A DNA stretch of 48,536 nucleotides from an uncultured bacterium (GTDB lineage: Bacteria; Hydrothermota; Tepidihabitantia; Tepidihabitantales; DTDR01), in the NCBI GenBank assembly GCA_938040315.1, contig CALHQW010000021.1, forward strand, positions 1 through 48,536, given 5' to 3'. Both the position numbers and the translations under genes were made by a program. Within the stretch, counting starts at the first letter, position 1. Each line of letters begins with the position of its first letter. Below the pieces are notes generated by a model that was given only the letters and a program-made list of their open reading frames with translations, was not told the origin of the DNA and did no database searches. Below, piece after piece: positions 16,632 through 23,417 of the stretch.

Positions 16632-16650
16632 TAATTAACTTTTAAAGAGA

Positions 16651-18174
16651 ATGAAAAAGTTATTATATTTATTATTTCTCTTTTTAGTAATTTTTGCCCA
16701 AGAAATTAGATTTCAAGATGTCGCAAGGGAATTGGGAATAAATGTTCCTGGTGGATTAGGTGCCTGTTCTGCTTTTTTTGATTACAATAACGATGATTAT
16801 TTAGATATTATTTTCAATCCGGGAAATCGAATCTATCTATTTAAAAACAATTTTGGATTAAATTTTAATGATGTTACCGATTCTGCCGGTCTAAATAATT
16901 ATGAATTTGAGAATTTAGTTGTGGGTGATTATAATAATGATGGCTATTTAGATATTTTAGGTAATTCTCATGGAGGTGATTGTTATCTTTTTAGAAATAA
17001 TGGAAATGGTACTTTTACCGAAGTTGCCTCTTTGGTAGGTTTAACCACCCGTGGTTATCGTTCATTATTTTTAGATTACAATCGCGATGGTCTTTTAGAT
17101 GTGTTAATTATTGGTTTTCCAGTAAGTAATCTTTATCGTCAAGATAACAACAATACTTTTCAAATAGTTTACACCTTTCTTGGTGGTAATACTGGCGTCG
17201 CCTTTGATTATAATAACGATTTCTATTCCGATATCTATATTGGAAGAAATGGTGAGAATAAGTTATATAAAAATATTAATGGGGATACTTTTATTGATGT
17301 CACGACTGTTGCCGGTGTTGGTAATATTGGTAATACCCAAGGAGTAGTGAGTGGTGATTTTGATAACGATGGCGATTTAGATTTGTATTTAACCAATATT
17401 GGTGATGCTTTAAATGCTTTATATGTTAATCAAGGAAATGGTACTTTTATTAACCGAACCAGTTTTTACGGAGTTGGTGATGTTGGTGATGGCAGAACTT
17501 GTGATATTATTGATTTTAATAATGACCGATTGTTTGATATTTTTTCAACAAACCATGTTTATCCTAATCGTCTTTTTAGAAATATGGGTTATAATGCACC
17601 TTTTTATAATGTTGCTGGTTTAGTGAATATCGCTCAACCGCAAGATGTCTTTTCTGCTAGTTGGGGAGATTTTGATAATGATGGCGATTTAGATGCTTTT
17701 TTAACTGGTCATTTTGGAAGTGGCTATGCCTTAATGAGAAATAACGGTGGAAATTACTTCCATTATTTAAAAATAAAACTTATTGGCACCCAAAGTAATT
17801 GGGCAGGAATTGGTAGCAGAGTTTATCTATTTAAAAACGATACCTGTCAAATGATGGAAATTTCTGGTGGCAGTGGTCAAGATGGTCACAATTCATTAAT
17901 TGCCCATTTTGGATTAGGAAATAATAATTCAATTGATTCTTTAATTGTCCTTTGGCAAAGTGGTGAGAGAATTAGAATTTTATCTTTAGGAGTAGATACA
18001 ATGTTAAAAATTTTTGAACCTTTACCAGAAATAGAAGAAGAAATTAAATTAAAAAAAAGAAAGGAAAACTTGGGTATCTATGATGTTATTGGAAAGAAAA
18101 TAAATAATCTAAATAAAAAGGGTGTCTATTTTATCTTAAAAGAAAATTTGATTGAGAAGGTAGTAAGGAGGTGA
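16651..18174 (+). CDS. Secreted FG-GAP/VCBS propeller with ASPIC/UnbV domain
   Basis: This 507-residue protein has a signal peptide (about 1-16). Repeated D-x-(D/N)-x-D-G calcium-binding loops follow (Y-N-N-D-G-Y-L-D-I, F-D-N-D-G-D-L-D), typical of FG-GAP/VCBS integrin-like propellers. Residues of about 385-455 match the ASPIC/UnbV domain found in CRTAC1-like proteins: G-I-G-S-R-V-Y, G-G-S-G-Q-D-G-H-N-S and H-F-G-L-G. A sorting-like tail (Y-D-V-I-G-K-K ... K-G-V-Y-F-I-L) ends the protein. Its stop codon lies in the Shine-Dalgarno of the next gene. It is probably a cell-surface binding protein. Confidence 0.85.
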   Translation: MKKLLYLLFLFLVIFAQEIRFQDVARELGINVPGGLGACSAFFDYNNDDYLDIIFNPGNRIYLFKNNFGLNFNDVTDSAGLNNYEFENLVVGDYNNDGYLDILGNSHGGDCYLFRNNGNGTFTEVASLVGLTTRGYRSLFLDYNRDGLLDVLIIGFPVSNLYRQDNNNTFQIVYTFLGGNTGVAFDYNNDFYSDIYIGRNGENKLYKNINGDTFIDVTTVAGVGNIGNTQGVVSGDFDNDGDLDLYLTNIGDALNALYVNQGNGTFINRTSFYGVGDVGDGRTCDIIDFNNDRLFDIFSTNHVYPNRLFRNMGYNAPFYNVAGLVNIAQPQDVFSASWGDFDNDGDLDAFLTGHFGSGYALMRNNGGNYFHYLKIKLIGTQSNWAGIGSRVYLFKNDTCQMMEISGGSGQDGHNSLIAHFGLGNNNSIDSLIVLWQSGERIRILSLGVDTMLKIFEPLPEIEEEIKLKKRKENLGIYDVIGKKINNLNKKGVYFILKENLIEKVVRR

Positions 18175-18177
18175 ATA

Positions 18178-18738
18178 ATGAAAAAATTTTTAATATTTCT
18201 TTTATTATTTTTTGCTTGTTTCTATTTGGATTCTGTCAATCAGCCAAATTCAGTTTCTTTGGGTGAGCATTTTACCATTCTCATTCAAGGAACTTTTGAT
18301 AATAGTAGTGTTTCTGCCCGAGCCTGGTTGGCAATGATGTTACCCGCAGGAATAAGAGTAGATAGTATTAGATACAATACCAGTAATGGTTATACCGAAC
18401 TTCTCAGAGAAATTAGCGATACCGTAGTAAAAGTTGCTAATAATACCTTTCCTCCGCAACTAAATATGGTTTGGTATGGTTACGAAACAAGAGAATATAG
18501 TGGAATTGGTAGCGGAAGTTATGAAGCAAGGGTCTATCTTTATGTTACCAATTCGGCAATTCCTAATAATTATCTAATTGATTACCGCACAGGAAGTTCT
18601 TATCATAATCATTTATTATTGGATAGTATTTTAGATCAACCTTTAAGAATAATGAGCGTAGGAATAAAAGAAAAAAAGATAAACCTAAAAAGAATTATAA
18701 AATTTGATATTGTTGGAAGAAGAATATTGAGAAAATAA
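18178..18738 (+). CDS. Secreted protein of unknown function with truncated tail
   Basis: This 186-residue protein has a signal peptide (about 1-18). One beta-rich domain with no recognised family follows (F-T-I-L-I-Q-G-T-F, A-R-A-W-L-A-M-M-L-P-A-G-I-R-V-D, E-A-R-V-Y-L-Y-V). It stops at K-F-D-I-V-G-R-R-I-L-R-K, which looks like the first half of the sorting tail found in its neighbours, without the K-G-x-Y-x-L half. AGGAGGTGA overlaps the upstream stop codon and sits 4 nt before the ATG, so translation is coupled. Confidence 0.6.
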   Translation: MKKFLIFLLLFFACFYLDSVNQPNSVSLGEHFTILIQGTFDNSSVSARAWLAMMLPAGIRVDSIRYNTSNGYTELLREISDTVVKVANNTFPPQLNMVWYGYETREYSGIGSGSYEARVYLYVTNSAIPNNYLIDYRTGSSYHNHLLLDSILDQPLRIMSVGIKEKKINLKRIIKFDIVGRRILRK

Positions 18739-18754
18739 ATAATTTTGTTATAAT
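18727..18754 (+). promoter_or_regulatory. Promoter of the M28 peptidase gene
   Basis: TTGAGA (18727-18732), a 16-nt spacer and TATAAT (18749-18754) precede a leader with AAAGGAG before the ATG at 18777. This is a leadered promoter, unlike many others in the window. Confidence 0.6.
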
Positions 18755-18776
18755 TTTTATTTAAAAAGGAGAAAAG

Positions 18777-20321
18777 ATGAAAAAGTTTATTATTTTATTT
18801 AGTTTATTTCTTACCTTTGCTTTAAATAAAGAACTATTACTCGTTGTAAATCTTTCTTCACCGATAGTTTATGATAAATTGAGTGAGATTAAAGATTTTA
18901 CTCCAATTGCTTTGTTGGAAAATTCGGTAATTGGCAGAATGGAAGAAGAAAATTTATTTAAACTTATTGATTTTTCTTATCAAACTCTTGGTGAAACCAA
19001 ATTGAATAAAGACGAAGCCTTTTATCTTTTATATTATCCTAAAGAAGAGGAGGATTTATCTTTGATAAATGAAAAATTAGAAAATTATTGTGAAGTTCTT
19101 TATAAGGAAGGACAAACTTTCTTAGTGAAGATTGATTTAGCGAAACTCAATTATTTAAAAGAGTTTGAATTATGCTATTTATCTTTGAAACCGATTATTT
19201 TGCCAAAATCAAATGAGATAATCTGGGAAAGTAAAAAGAGGGATATTTTAGATTTAAATTCTCTTCAACCAAATCCAATAATTCAAGAGATAATTAATAG
19301 AATAACACCAAGTGAACTGGCAGAGTTAGTTAGGCAGTTAAGTGGTGAAAAGAAGAGTTTTGTTTTAGGAGATTCTGATTCAATCTATACGAGGCATGCA
19401 ACAACCCAAAAGAATTCGAGGGCGCTCTTTTGGTTTTATGAAAATCTTTTATCTTTTAATTTGGATTCAGTGCTTTTTGACCCTTTTAGCCATTCCCAAG
19501 GAAATGATAGCAATGTTATTGGTGTAAAGAAAGGTCGGGTTTATCCTGATATCTATTTTATTGTTGGTGGTCATATTGACGATATGTCTGAATCACCATC
19601 TATTTATGCGCCAGGTGCTGATGATAATGCTAGTGGTGTTTTAACTGCTTTAATCGCGGCTAAATATTTAAAAGATATTCCCTTTAAATACACAATAAAA
19701 TTTATTGCTTGGAATGCCGAAGAACTTGGTCTTTATGGAAGTCAAGCCCATGCCCAGAGAGTAAGATCACAGGGTGATTCAATTTTAGGAGTTTTAAATT
19801 CTGATATGATTGCCTGCGAAGTTTCTAATTTAGATTCGGTAAGGATTTATACTGGTCAGAGAATAACATCGCGAGCAATTGGTGAGACCGCTTTTATTGT
19901 TAATCAAAGATATAATATTGGTTTAAATATTAGAAGAAGCACTGAAATGCGGCCATATTCTGACCACTATCCTTATTATCAGCAAGGATATAATGCGGTC
20001 CATTTCTTTGAGGATGACTTCTGTCCCGATTATCATACCACGAGAGATAGAATTACGCGTTATTGGTTTGATACTCTCTATTACTGTAAAGTTGTAAAAT
20101 TAGTGGTTGCTACCTTAGCGACTTTGGCAATTCCTGATACCCAAATTAGTTATCTGAGCGAAAAAAGAGTTATAAATAATAAAAAATTAACTAAAAACTT
20201 AAAAATCAATAATATTTATAATATTTTTGGTCAGAGAATAAATAGGGATAAGATAGGAAAAGGGATATATTATCTAAAAGAAGAGGGAGTTGATTTTAGG
20301 AAGGTTGTTATTTTAAAATAA
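18777..20321 (+). CDS. Secreted M28-family zinc aminopeptidase with sorting tail
   Basis: This 514-residue protein has a signal peptide (about 1-17) and a propeptide-like N-terminal region (about 18-175). An M28 catalytic domain follows: G-G-H-I-D-D, A-P-G-A-D-D-N-A-S-G, W-N-A-E-E-L-G-L-Y-G, L-N-S-D-M-I and a C-terminal D-Y-H-T-T-R-D. These supply the two-zinc ligands and the general base Glu. The end is I-Y-N-I-F-G-Q-R ... K-G-I-Y-Y-L-K-E, the local sorting-like tail. It should release N-terminal residues from peptides outside the cytoplasm. Its TAA is immediately followed by the first base of tRNA-Leu. Confidence 0.88.
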   Translation: MKKFIILFSLFLTFALNKELLLVVNLSSPIVYDKLSEIKDFTPIALLENSVIGRMEEENLFKLIDFSYQTLGETKLNKDEAFYLLYYPKEEEDLSLINEKLENYCEVLYKEGQTFLVKIDLAKLNYLKEFELCYLSLKPIILPKSNEIIWESKKRDILDLNSLQPNPIIQEIINRITPSELAELVRQLSGEKKSFVLGDSDSIYTRHATTQKNSRALFWFYENLLSFNLDSVLFDPFSHSQGNDSNVIGVKKGRVYPDIYFIVGGHIDDMSESPSIYAPGADDNASGVLTALIAAKYLKDIPFKYTIKFIAWNAEELGLYGSQAHAQRVRSQGDSILGVLNSDMIACEVSNLDSVRIYTGQRITSRAIGETAFIVNQRYNIGLNIRRSTEMRPYSDHYPYYQQGYNAVHFFEDDFCPDYHTTRDRITRYWFDTLYYCKVVKLVVATLATLAIPDTQISYLSEKRVINNKKLTKNLKINNIYNIFGQRINRDKIGKGIYYLKEEGVDFRKVVILK

Positions 20322-20405
20322 GCCGAGGTGGCGGAACTTGGCAGACGCAGTAGGTTCAGAACCTACCGGCTTAAAGCCGTAGGGGTTCGAATCCCCTCCT
20401 CGGCA
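20322..20405 (+). tRNA. tRNA-Leu (anticodon CAG)
   Basis: The 7-bp acceptor stem is GCCGAGG with CCTCGGC plus discriminator A. The anticodon stem GTAGG/CCTAC holds the loop TTCAGAA, with anticodon CAG at 20357-20359. A long variable arm (CGGC-TTAAA-GCCG) and the T-arm AGGGG-TTCGAAT-CCCCT complete a class II leucine tRNA. The 3' CCA is not encoded. It begins at the base after the stop codon of the M28 gene, with no room for a separate promoter. Confidence 0.97.
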
Positions 20406-20427
20406 TTTATTTTTATAAGAAAAAAGT

Positions 20428-20472
20428 ATCAGTAAGTACTATATAGTAGACTATTCTCCCAACGGGTTATAT
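20428..20472. other. Dyad-rich spacer after tRNA-Leu
   Basis: The 73-bp gap between the tRNA and comF contains TACTATATAGTA, a perfect 12-bp palindrome. It also holds a short stretch resembling part of the dispersed repeat (ATAGTAGA ... CCC ... TTAT). The similarity is too weak to call a third copy. Confidence 0.25.
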
Positions 20473-20478
20473 TAATTC

Positions 20479-21114
20479 TTAACCAATAGCAATTACTAAA
20501 CCAAAAACTTCTTTTGCCTTATTTTCTATTAATACTTCAGCGCAACTAATTAAAGTCGCACCGGTTGTCATCACATCGTCAATTAATATAAGGTTCTTAT
20601 TTTCAATATTATAGTGATTATCAAAAATAAAAGCATCTTTCACATTTTCTATCCTCTCTTTTTCTTTTAATTTTGTTTGGCTTTTGGTATTTTTCTTTCT
20701 AATAAGACAAGTAAGGACTTGTTTGTCTGTTATTTTGCCAATTTCTTTTGCTAAGATTTCACTTTGGTTATATCCCCTTTCTCTTAACCTTGCTTTATGT
20801 AAGGGAACCGGAATTAAGTAATCACAATTTTTTAAATAATAGTCATTAATTATAATTTTACTTAATGCCTTGCCAAAGATTTCTTTTAAAAATAATCGGT
20901 GATGATATTTGAATTCATGAATGAGATTATTAAAAGGAATGTTGAAATAACCCAATGCATAAATTCTTATTTTTTTATTTACAATTATTGGAGAAGAAAA
21001 GATTTTTTGATAACAAGAAGGGCAAATTTTTTCACCTTTAGTAATTTTTAAACAGCCAAAACAGAGAGGCGGAAAGAAAAAATCATAAAAGGATTTTAAA
21101 ATTTTTAAAATCAT
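20479..21114 (-). CDS. comF: ComF-family phosphoribosyltransferase-like protein
   Basis: This 211-residue protein has a four-cysteine zinc motif (C-F-G-C ... C-P-S-C) in residues 18-35. The conserved P-V-P-L-H ... R-x-R-G-Y-N-Q-S-E box and the PRPP-binding loop I-L-I-D-D-V-M-T-T-G-A-T follow. ComF/GntX-type proteins support DNA uptake in competent bacteria, and the biochemical role is still unclear. The start overlaps the lgt stop by 4 nt. Confidence 0.88.
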   Translation of the reverse strand: MILKILKSFYDFFFPPLCFGCLKITKGEKICPSCYQKIFSSPIIVNKKIRIYALGYFNIPFNNLIHEFKYHHRLFLKEIFGKALSKIIINDYYLKNCDYLIPVPLHKARLRERGYNQSEILAKEIGKITDKQVLTCLIRKKNTKSQTKLKEKERIENVKDAFIFDNHYNIENKNLILIDDVMTTGATLISCAEVLIENKAKEVFGLVIAIG

Positions 21115-21869
21115 TTTTTAAGGCGGGAAAGAAAAATAATAAGAGCAATTAGCATTAGAAAAAGAGAAATTATTTGATTTGTTAAAAAATTTAATCTATC
21201 CTCATAATATCTTAAAAAATCAATAAGGAATCTAAAAAGACCATATAAAAATAGAAAGATAGAAAAAAGCAATCCTTCTTTTTTAATTATTTTTGTTTTC
21301 TCTAATTGGAGAATAATAAAAAAGAGTAGAAAGCCAAAAAGACTAGAATATAATTGGGTAGGGTGGATTTTGATATTTAAAAAGGTTGAACCAGCAGGTG
21401 AATTTGCTGGAAAAATAAGTCCGTATTCCGAAGGTTTGCCAAAGCAACAACCATTTAAAAAACAACCAATTCTTGTAATACCTTCGCCCAAAGCAATTGC
21501 TGGTGAGATACTATCAAGCATTTTTAAGATCGGCATTTTATTTTTCTTAGCGTAAATCATACCAAAAAGAAACCCACCAATAAAACCACCAAAAAACATT
21601 AAACCACCAAGTCCACCACGCCAAAAAGCAATAATTCCAACTAAATCATTCTTAAATTCATCCCAATGATTTAATACGTATAAAGCCCTCGCACCAATTA
21701 CCACACCAATAAGAATATAAATTGCCAGATTAATAATCATTTCTTCTTTTATACCAAATTTTTTTGCTCTTTCTTGGGTTAATTTTATTCCCAAGATAAA
21801 AGCGATAAAAAGCATCAAGCCATAAGAATATAAAGAAAAATTACCAATTTTTAAAAGGACTGGATACAT
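21111..21869 (-). CDS. lgt: Prolipoprotein diacylglyceryl transferase
   Basis: This 252-residue protein has about seven membrane segments. It carries the Lgt motifs R-G-G-L-G-G-L-M-F-F-G-G-F, G-R-I-G-C-F-L-N-G-C-C-F-G and H-P-T-Q-L-Y. It attaches diacylglycerol from phosphatidylglycerol to the lipobox cysteine of prolipoproteins in the inner membrane. The central signature uses the cysteine-rich G-C-F-L-N-G-C-C variant rather than G-N-F-x-N. Its promoter has a -10 box 6 nt from the ATG (leaderless layout). Confidence 0.93.
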   Translation of the reverse strand: MYPVLLKIGNFSLYSYGLMLFIAFILGIKLTQERAKKFGIKEEMIINLAIYILIGVVIGARALYVLNHWDEFKNDLVGIIAFWRGGLGGLMFFGGFIGGFLFGMIYAKKNKMPILKMLDSISPAIALGEGITRIGCFLNGCCFGKPSEYGLIFPANSPAGSTFLNIKIHPTQLYSSLFGFLLFFIILQLEKTKIIKKEGLLFSIFLFLYGLFRFLIDFLRYYEDRLNFLTNQIISLFLMLIALIIFLSRLKK

Positions 21870-21875
21870 GGATAA

Positions 21876-21903
21876 ATTATAATAAATTTTTAAGGAATAT
21901 CAA
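21876..21903 (-). promoter_or_regulatory. Promoter of lgt-comF
   Basis: On the minus strand TTGATA (21898-21903), a 16-nt spacer and TATAAT (21876-21881) end 6 nt before the lgt ATG. Confidence 0.65.
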
Positions 21904-21911
21904 AAATTTAA

Positions 21912-22955
21912 TCAAAGAATTTTAGGCAAATTCTTATAAAAAGGAGGATAGATTATTCCTTTTTCCGTAATTATTGCACTAATCAATCTGTTTTCCGTAA
22001 TATCAAAGGCCGGATTATAACATTCAATTTTTTTTGGTGCTAAATAATAATTATTAATTTTTATTATCTCTTCTTTTTTTCTTTCTTCAATTATTATTTC
22101 CTTACCAATTTTTATATTTTTATCAATTGTTGATGTCGGACAGGCAACATAGAAGGGTTTTTTATAATATTGGGCGCAGATTGCTAATGTCTTTGTACCA
22201 ATCTTATTAGCAGTATCACCATTTAAAGCAACCCGGTCAGCACCAACCAAAACCAAATCGACATCTTTCATTACAACTCCAACCATATTGTCAGTAATCA
22301 AAATTGGTTTAATACTTTGGAAAGGAGAATTTAAAATTTCAAAAGTAGTTAGTCTCGCTCCCTGTAATAAGGGCCTGGTTTCACAAATATAACAAATAAT
22401 TTCTTTTCTCCTTTTTGCTGAATAGAAAATTATTCCCAAAGCAGTTCCAATTCCACCGGTTGCTAAATGACCAGTATTACAAATTGTCAAAATCTTTGCC
22501 TTTTGGGGAATTAATTTATCGCCATATTGAGCGATCTTTAAACAGTTAACTATCTCTTTTTTATGAAAATAAAGAACTTTCCTTTTAATTTCTTTTTTGA
22601 TTATTTTTGGATTATCCTCTTTTCTAATAATTTCTTCCAGAGAATCTAAAACATAAAAAAGATTTTTTGCGGTCGGTCGGGTATTTCTTAATTGAGAAAT
22701 TGATAAAAGAAGATTTTCTTTTAAATTATCTTTAATTTTTTGGGATAAAAGATAAATTCCATAACCAGCCACGACGCCAATTAAAGGGGCTCCTCTCACC
22801 TTTAACTCTTTTATTGCTTTGATTAAATCTTTCAACTCTTTTATTTCTATATAAACAATCTTCCTTGGTAATTTTGTTTGGTCTAAAAGAAAAAGGGAAT
22901 TATTTTTAAAATAAAAAGCCGGATAAGGGAATTTAATATTAATTTTTTCCCTCAT
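21912..22955 (-). CDS. mtnA: Methylthioribose-1-phosphate isomerase (MtnA/eIF2B-like)
   Basis: This 347-residue protein has the MtnA landmarks: N-S-L-F-L-L-D-Q-T-K-L-P, V-R-G-A-P-L-I-G-V, T-I-C-N-T-G-H-L-A-T-G-G (catalytic Cys) and G-A-D-R-V-A-L-N-G-D-T-A-N-K-I-G-T (catalytic Asp). A-C-P-T-S-T-I-D is also present. The enzyme turns 5-methylthioribose-1-phosphate into the ribulose form in methionine salvage. Related proteins act as ribose-1,5-bisphosphate isomerases, which I consider less likely. No other salvage gene is nearby. The start codon lies inside a strong hairpin (22914-22964) in the mRNA, 15 nt after hup. Confidence 0.88.
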   Translation of the reverse strand: MREKINIKFPYPAFYFKNNSLFLLDQTKLPRKIVYIEIKELKDLIKAIKELKVRGAPLIGVVAGYGIYLLSQKIKDNLKENLLLSISQLRNTRPTAKNLFYVLDSLEEIIRKEDNPKIIKKEIKRKVLYFHKKEIVNCLKIAQYGDKLIPQKAKILTICNTGHLATGGIGTALGIIFYSAKRRKEIICYICETRPLLQGARLTTFEILNSPFQSIKPILITDNMVGVVMKDVDLVLVGADRVALNGDTANKIGTKTLAICAQYYKKPFYVACPTSTIDKNIKIGKEIIIEERKKEEIIKINNYYLAPKKIECYNPAFDITENRLISAIITEKGIIYPPFYKNLPKIL

Positions 22956-22964
22956 CCGGCTTTT
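22911..22964 (-). terminator. Terminator-like hairpin enclosing the mtnA start codon
   Basis: On the minus strand, arms 22964-22949 and 22929-22914 (AAAAGCCGGATGAGGG with CCCTTATCCGGCTTTT) form a 16-bp stem with one G-U pair and a 19-nt loop. The right arm runs into TTTTTATTTT. The ATG of mtnA (22955-22953) is inside the left arm. It lies just after the hup stop codon and could both end hup transcription and hide the mtnA start. Confidence 0.7.
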
Positions 22965-22969
22965 CCTAA

Positions 22970-23242
22970 TTACTTCAAAAGCTCCTTTAATTGTTTGGCA
23001 GCCCGGAAATATACCTTTTTCTTGGCAGGAATATCAATAATTTCACCAGTTTTTGGATTTCTTCCTTTTCTTGCTTTTGTTTTCCTGACACCAAATATTC
23101 CTAAACCAGGAATTGCCAATTTATCCATTTTTTTAACAACCGTTTTTACCGCATCAATAAAAGAATCTAAGCAGGCACCTGCCTGTTTTTTCGTTAAGCC
23201 CACATCCTTTGCGATTTTGTCAATTAATTCGGCTTTTTTCAT
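22970..23242 (-). CDS. hup: HU-family DNA-binding protein
   Basis: This 90-residue protein is a full-length HU/IHF-fold subunit: K-A-E-L-I-D-K-I-A, a central P-G-L-G-I-F-G-V-R, and the DNA-binding arm R-K-G-R-N-P-K-T-G-E-I-I-D-I-P. The end is V-Y-F-R-A-A-K-Q-L-K. It bends and compacts DNA as a dimer. Its promoter has a symmetric site exactly at the expected transcription start, and a strong AAAGGAGG precedes the ATG. Confidence 0.95.
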   Translation of the reverse strand: MKKAELIDKIAKDVGLTKKQAGACLDSFIDAVKTVVKKMDKLAIPGLGIFGVRKTKARKGRNPKTGEIIDIPAKKKVYFRAAKQLKELLK

Positions 23243-23261
23243 AATTCCTCCTTTTTAATAA

Positions 23262-23304
23262 ATTACCATTGGTAATATTTTAAAAAAAATATCTTTTCTG
23301 TCAA
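23262..23304 (-). promoter_or_regulatory. hup promoter with palindrome at +1
   Basis: On the minus strand TTGACA (23299-23304), a 16-nt spacer and TAAAAT (23277-23282) are followed at once by ATTACCAATGGTAAT (23276-23262), a perfect 15-bp inverted repeat. An operator at this place would block initiation. Confidence 0.6.
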
Positions 23305-23382
23305 TAAGAAAAAATATAGATTTTTAAAGTAAAATTTGCTATTTATTTAAATATTGACATTATATTTTTATAATAAATTGAT

Positions 23383-23410
23383 TTGACTTTAAGAAATATT
23401 TTATTAAAAT
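23383..23410 (+). promoter_or_regulatory. Promoter of the acyl-CoA synthetase operon
   Basis: TTGACT (23383-23388), a 16-nt spacer and TAAAAT (23405-23410) end 7 nt before the ATG at 23418. No Shine-Dalgarno is present, consistent with a leaderless start. Confidence 0.6.
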
Positions 23411-23417
23411 TTTCTTT

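Noticed and set aside
22911-22964. SAM-type riboswitch controlling mtnA
   Set aside because: Only 15 nt separate hup and mtnA, too short for a known SAM aptamer; only the single hairpin is present.
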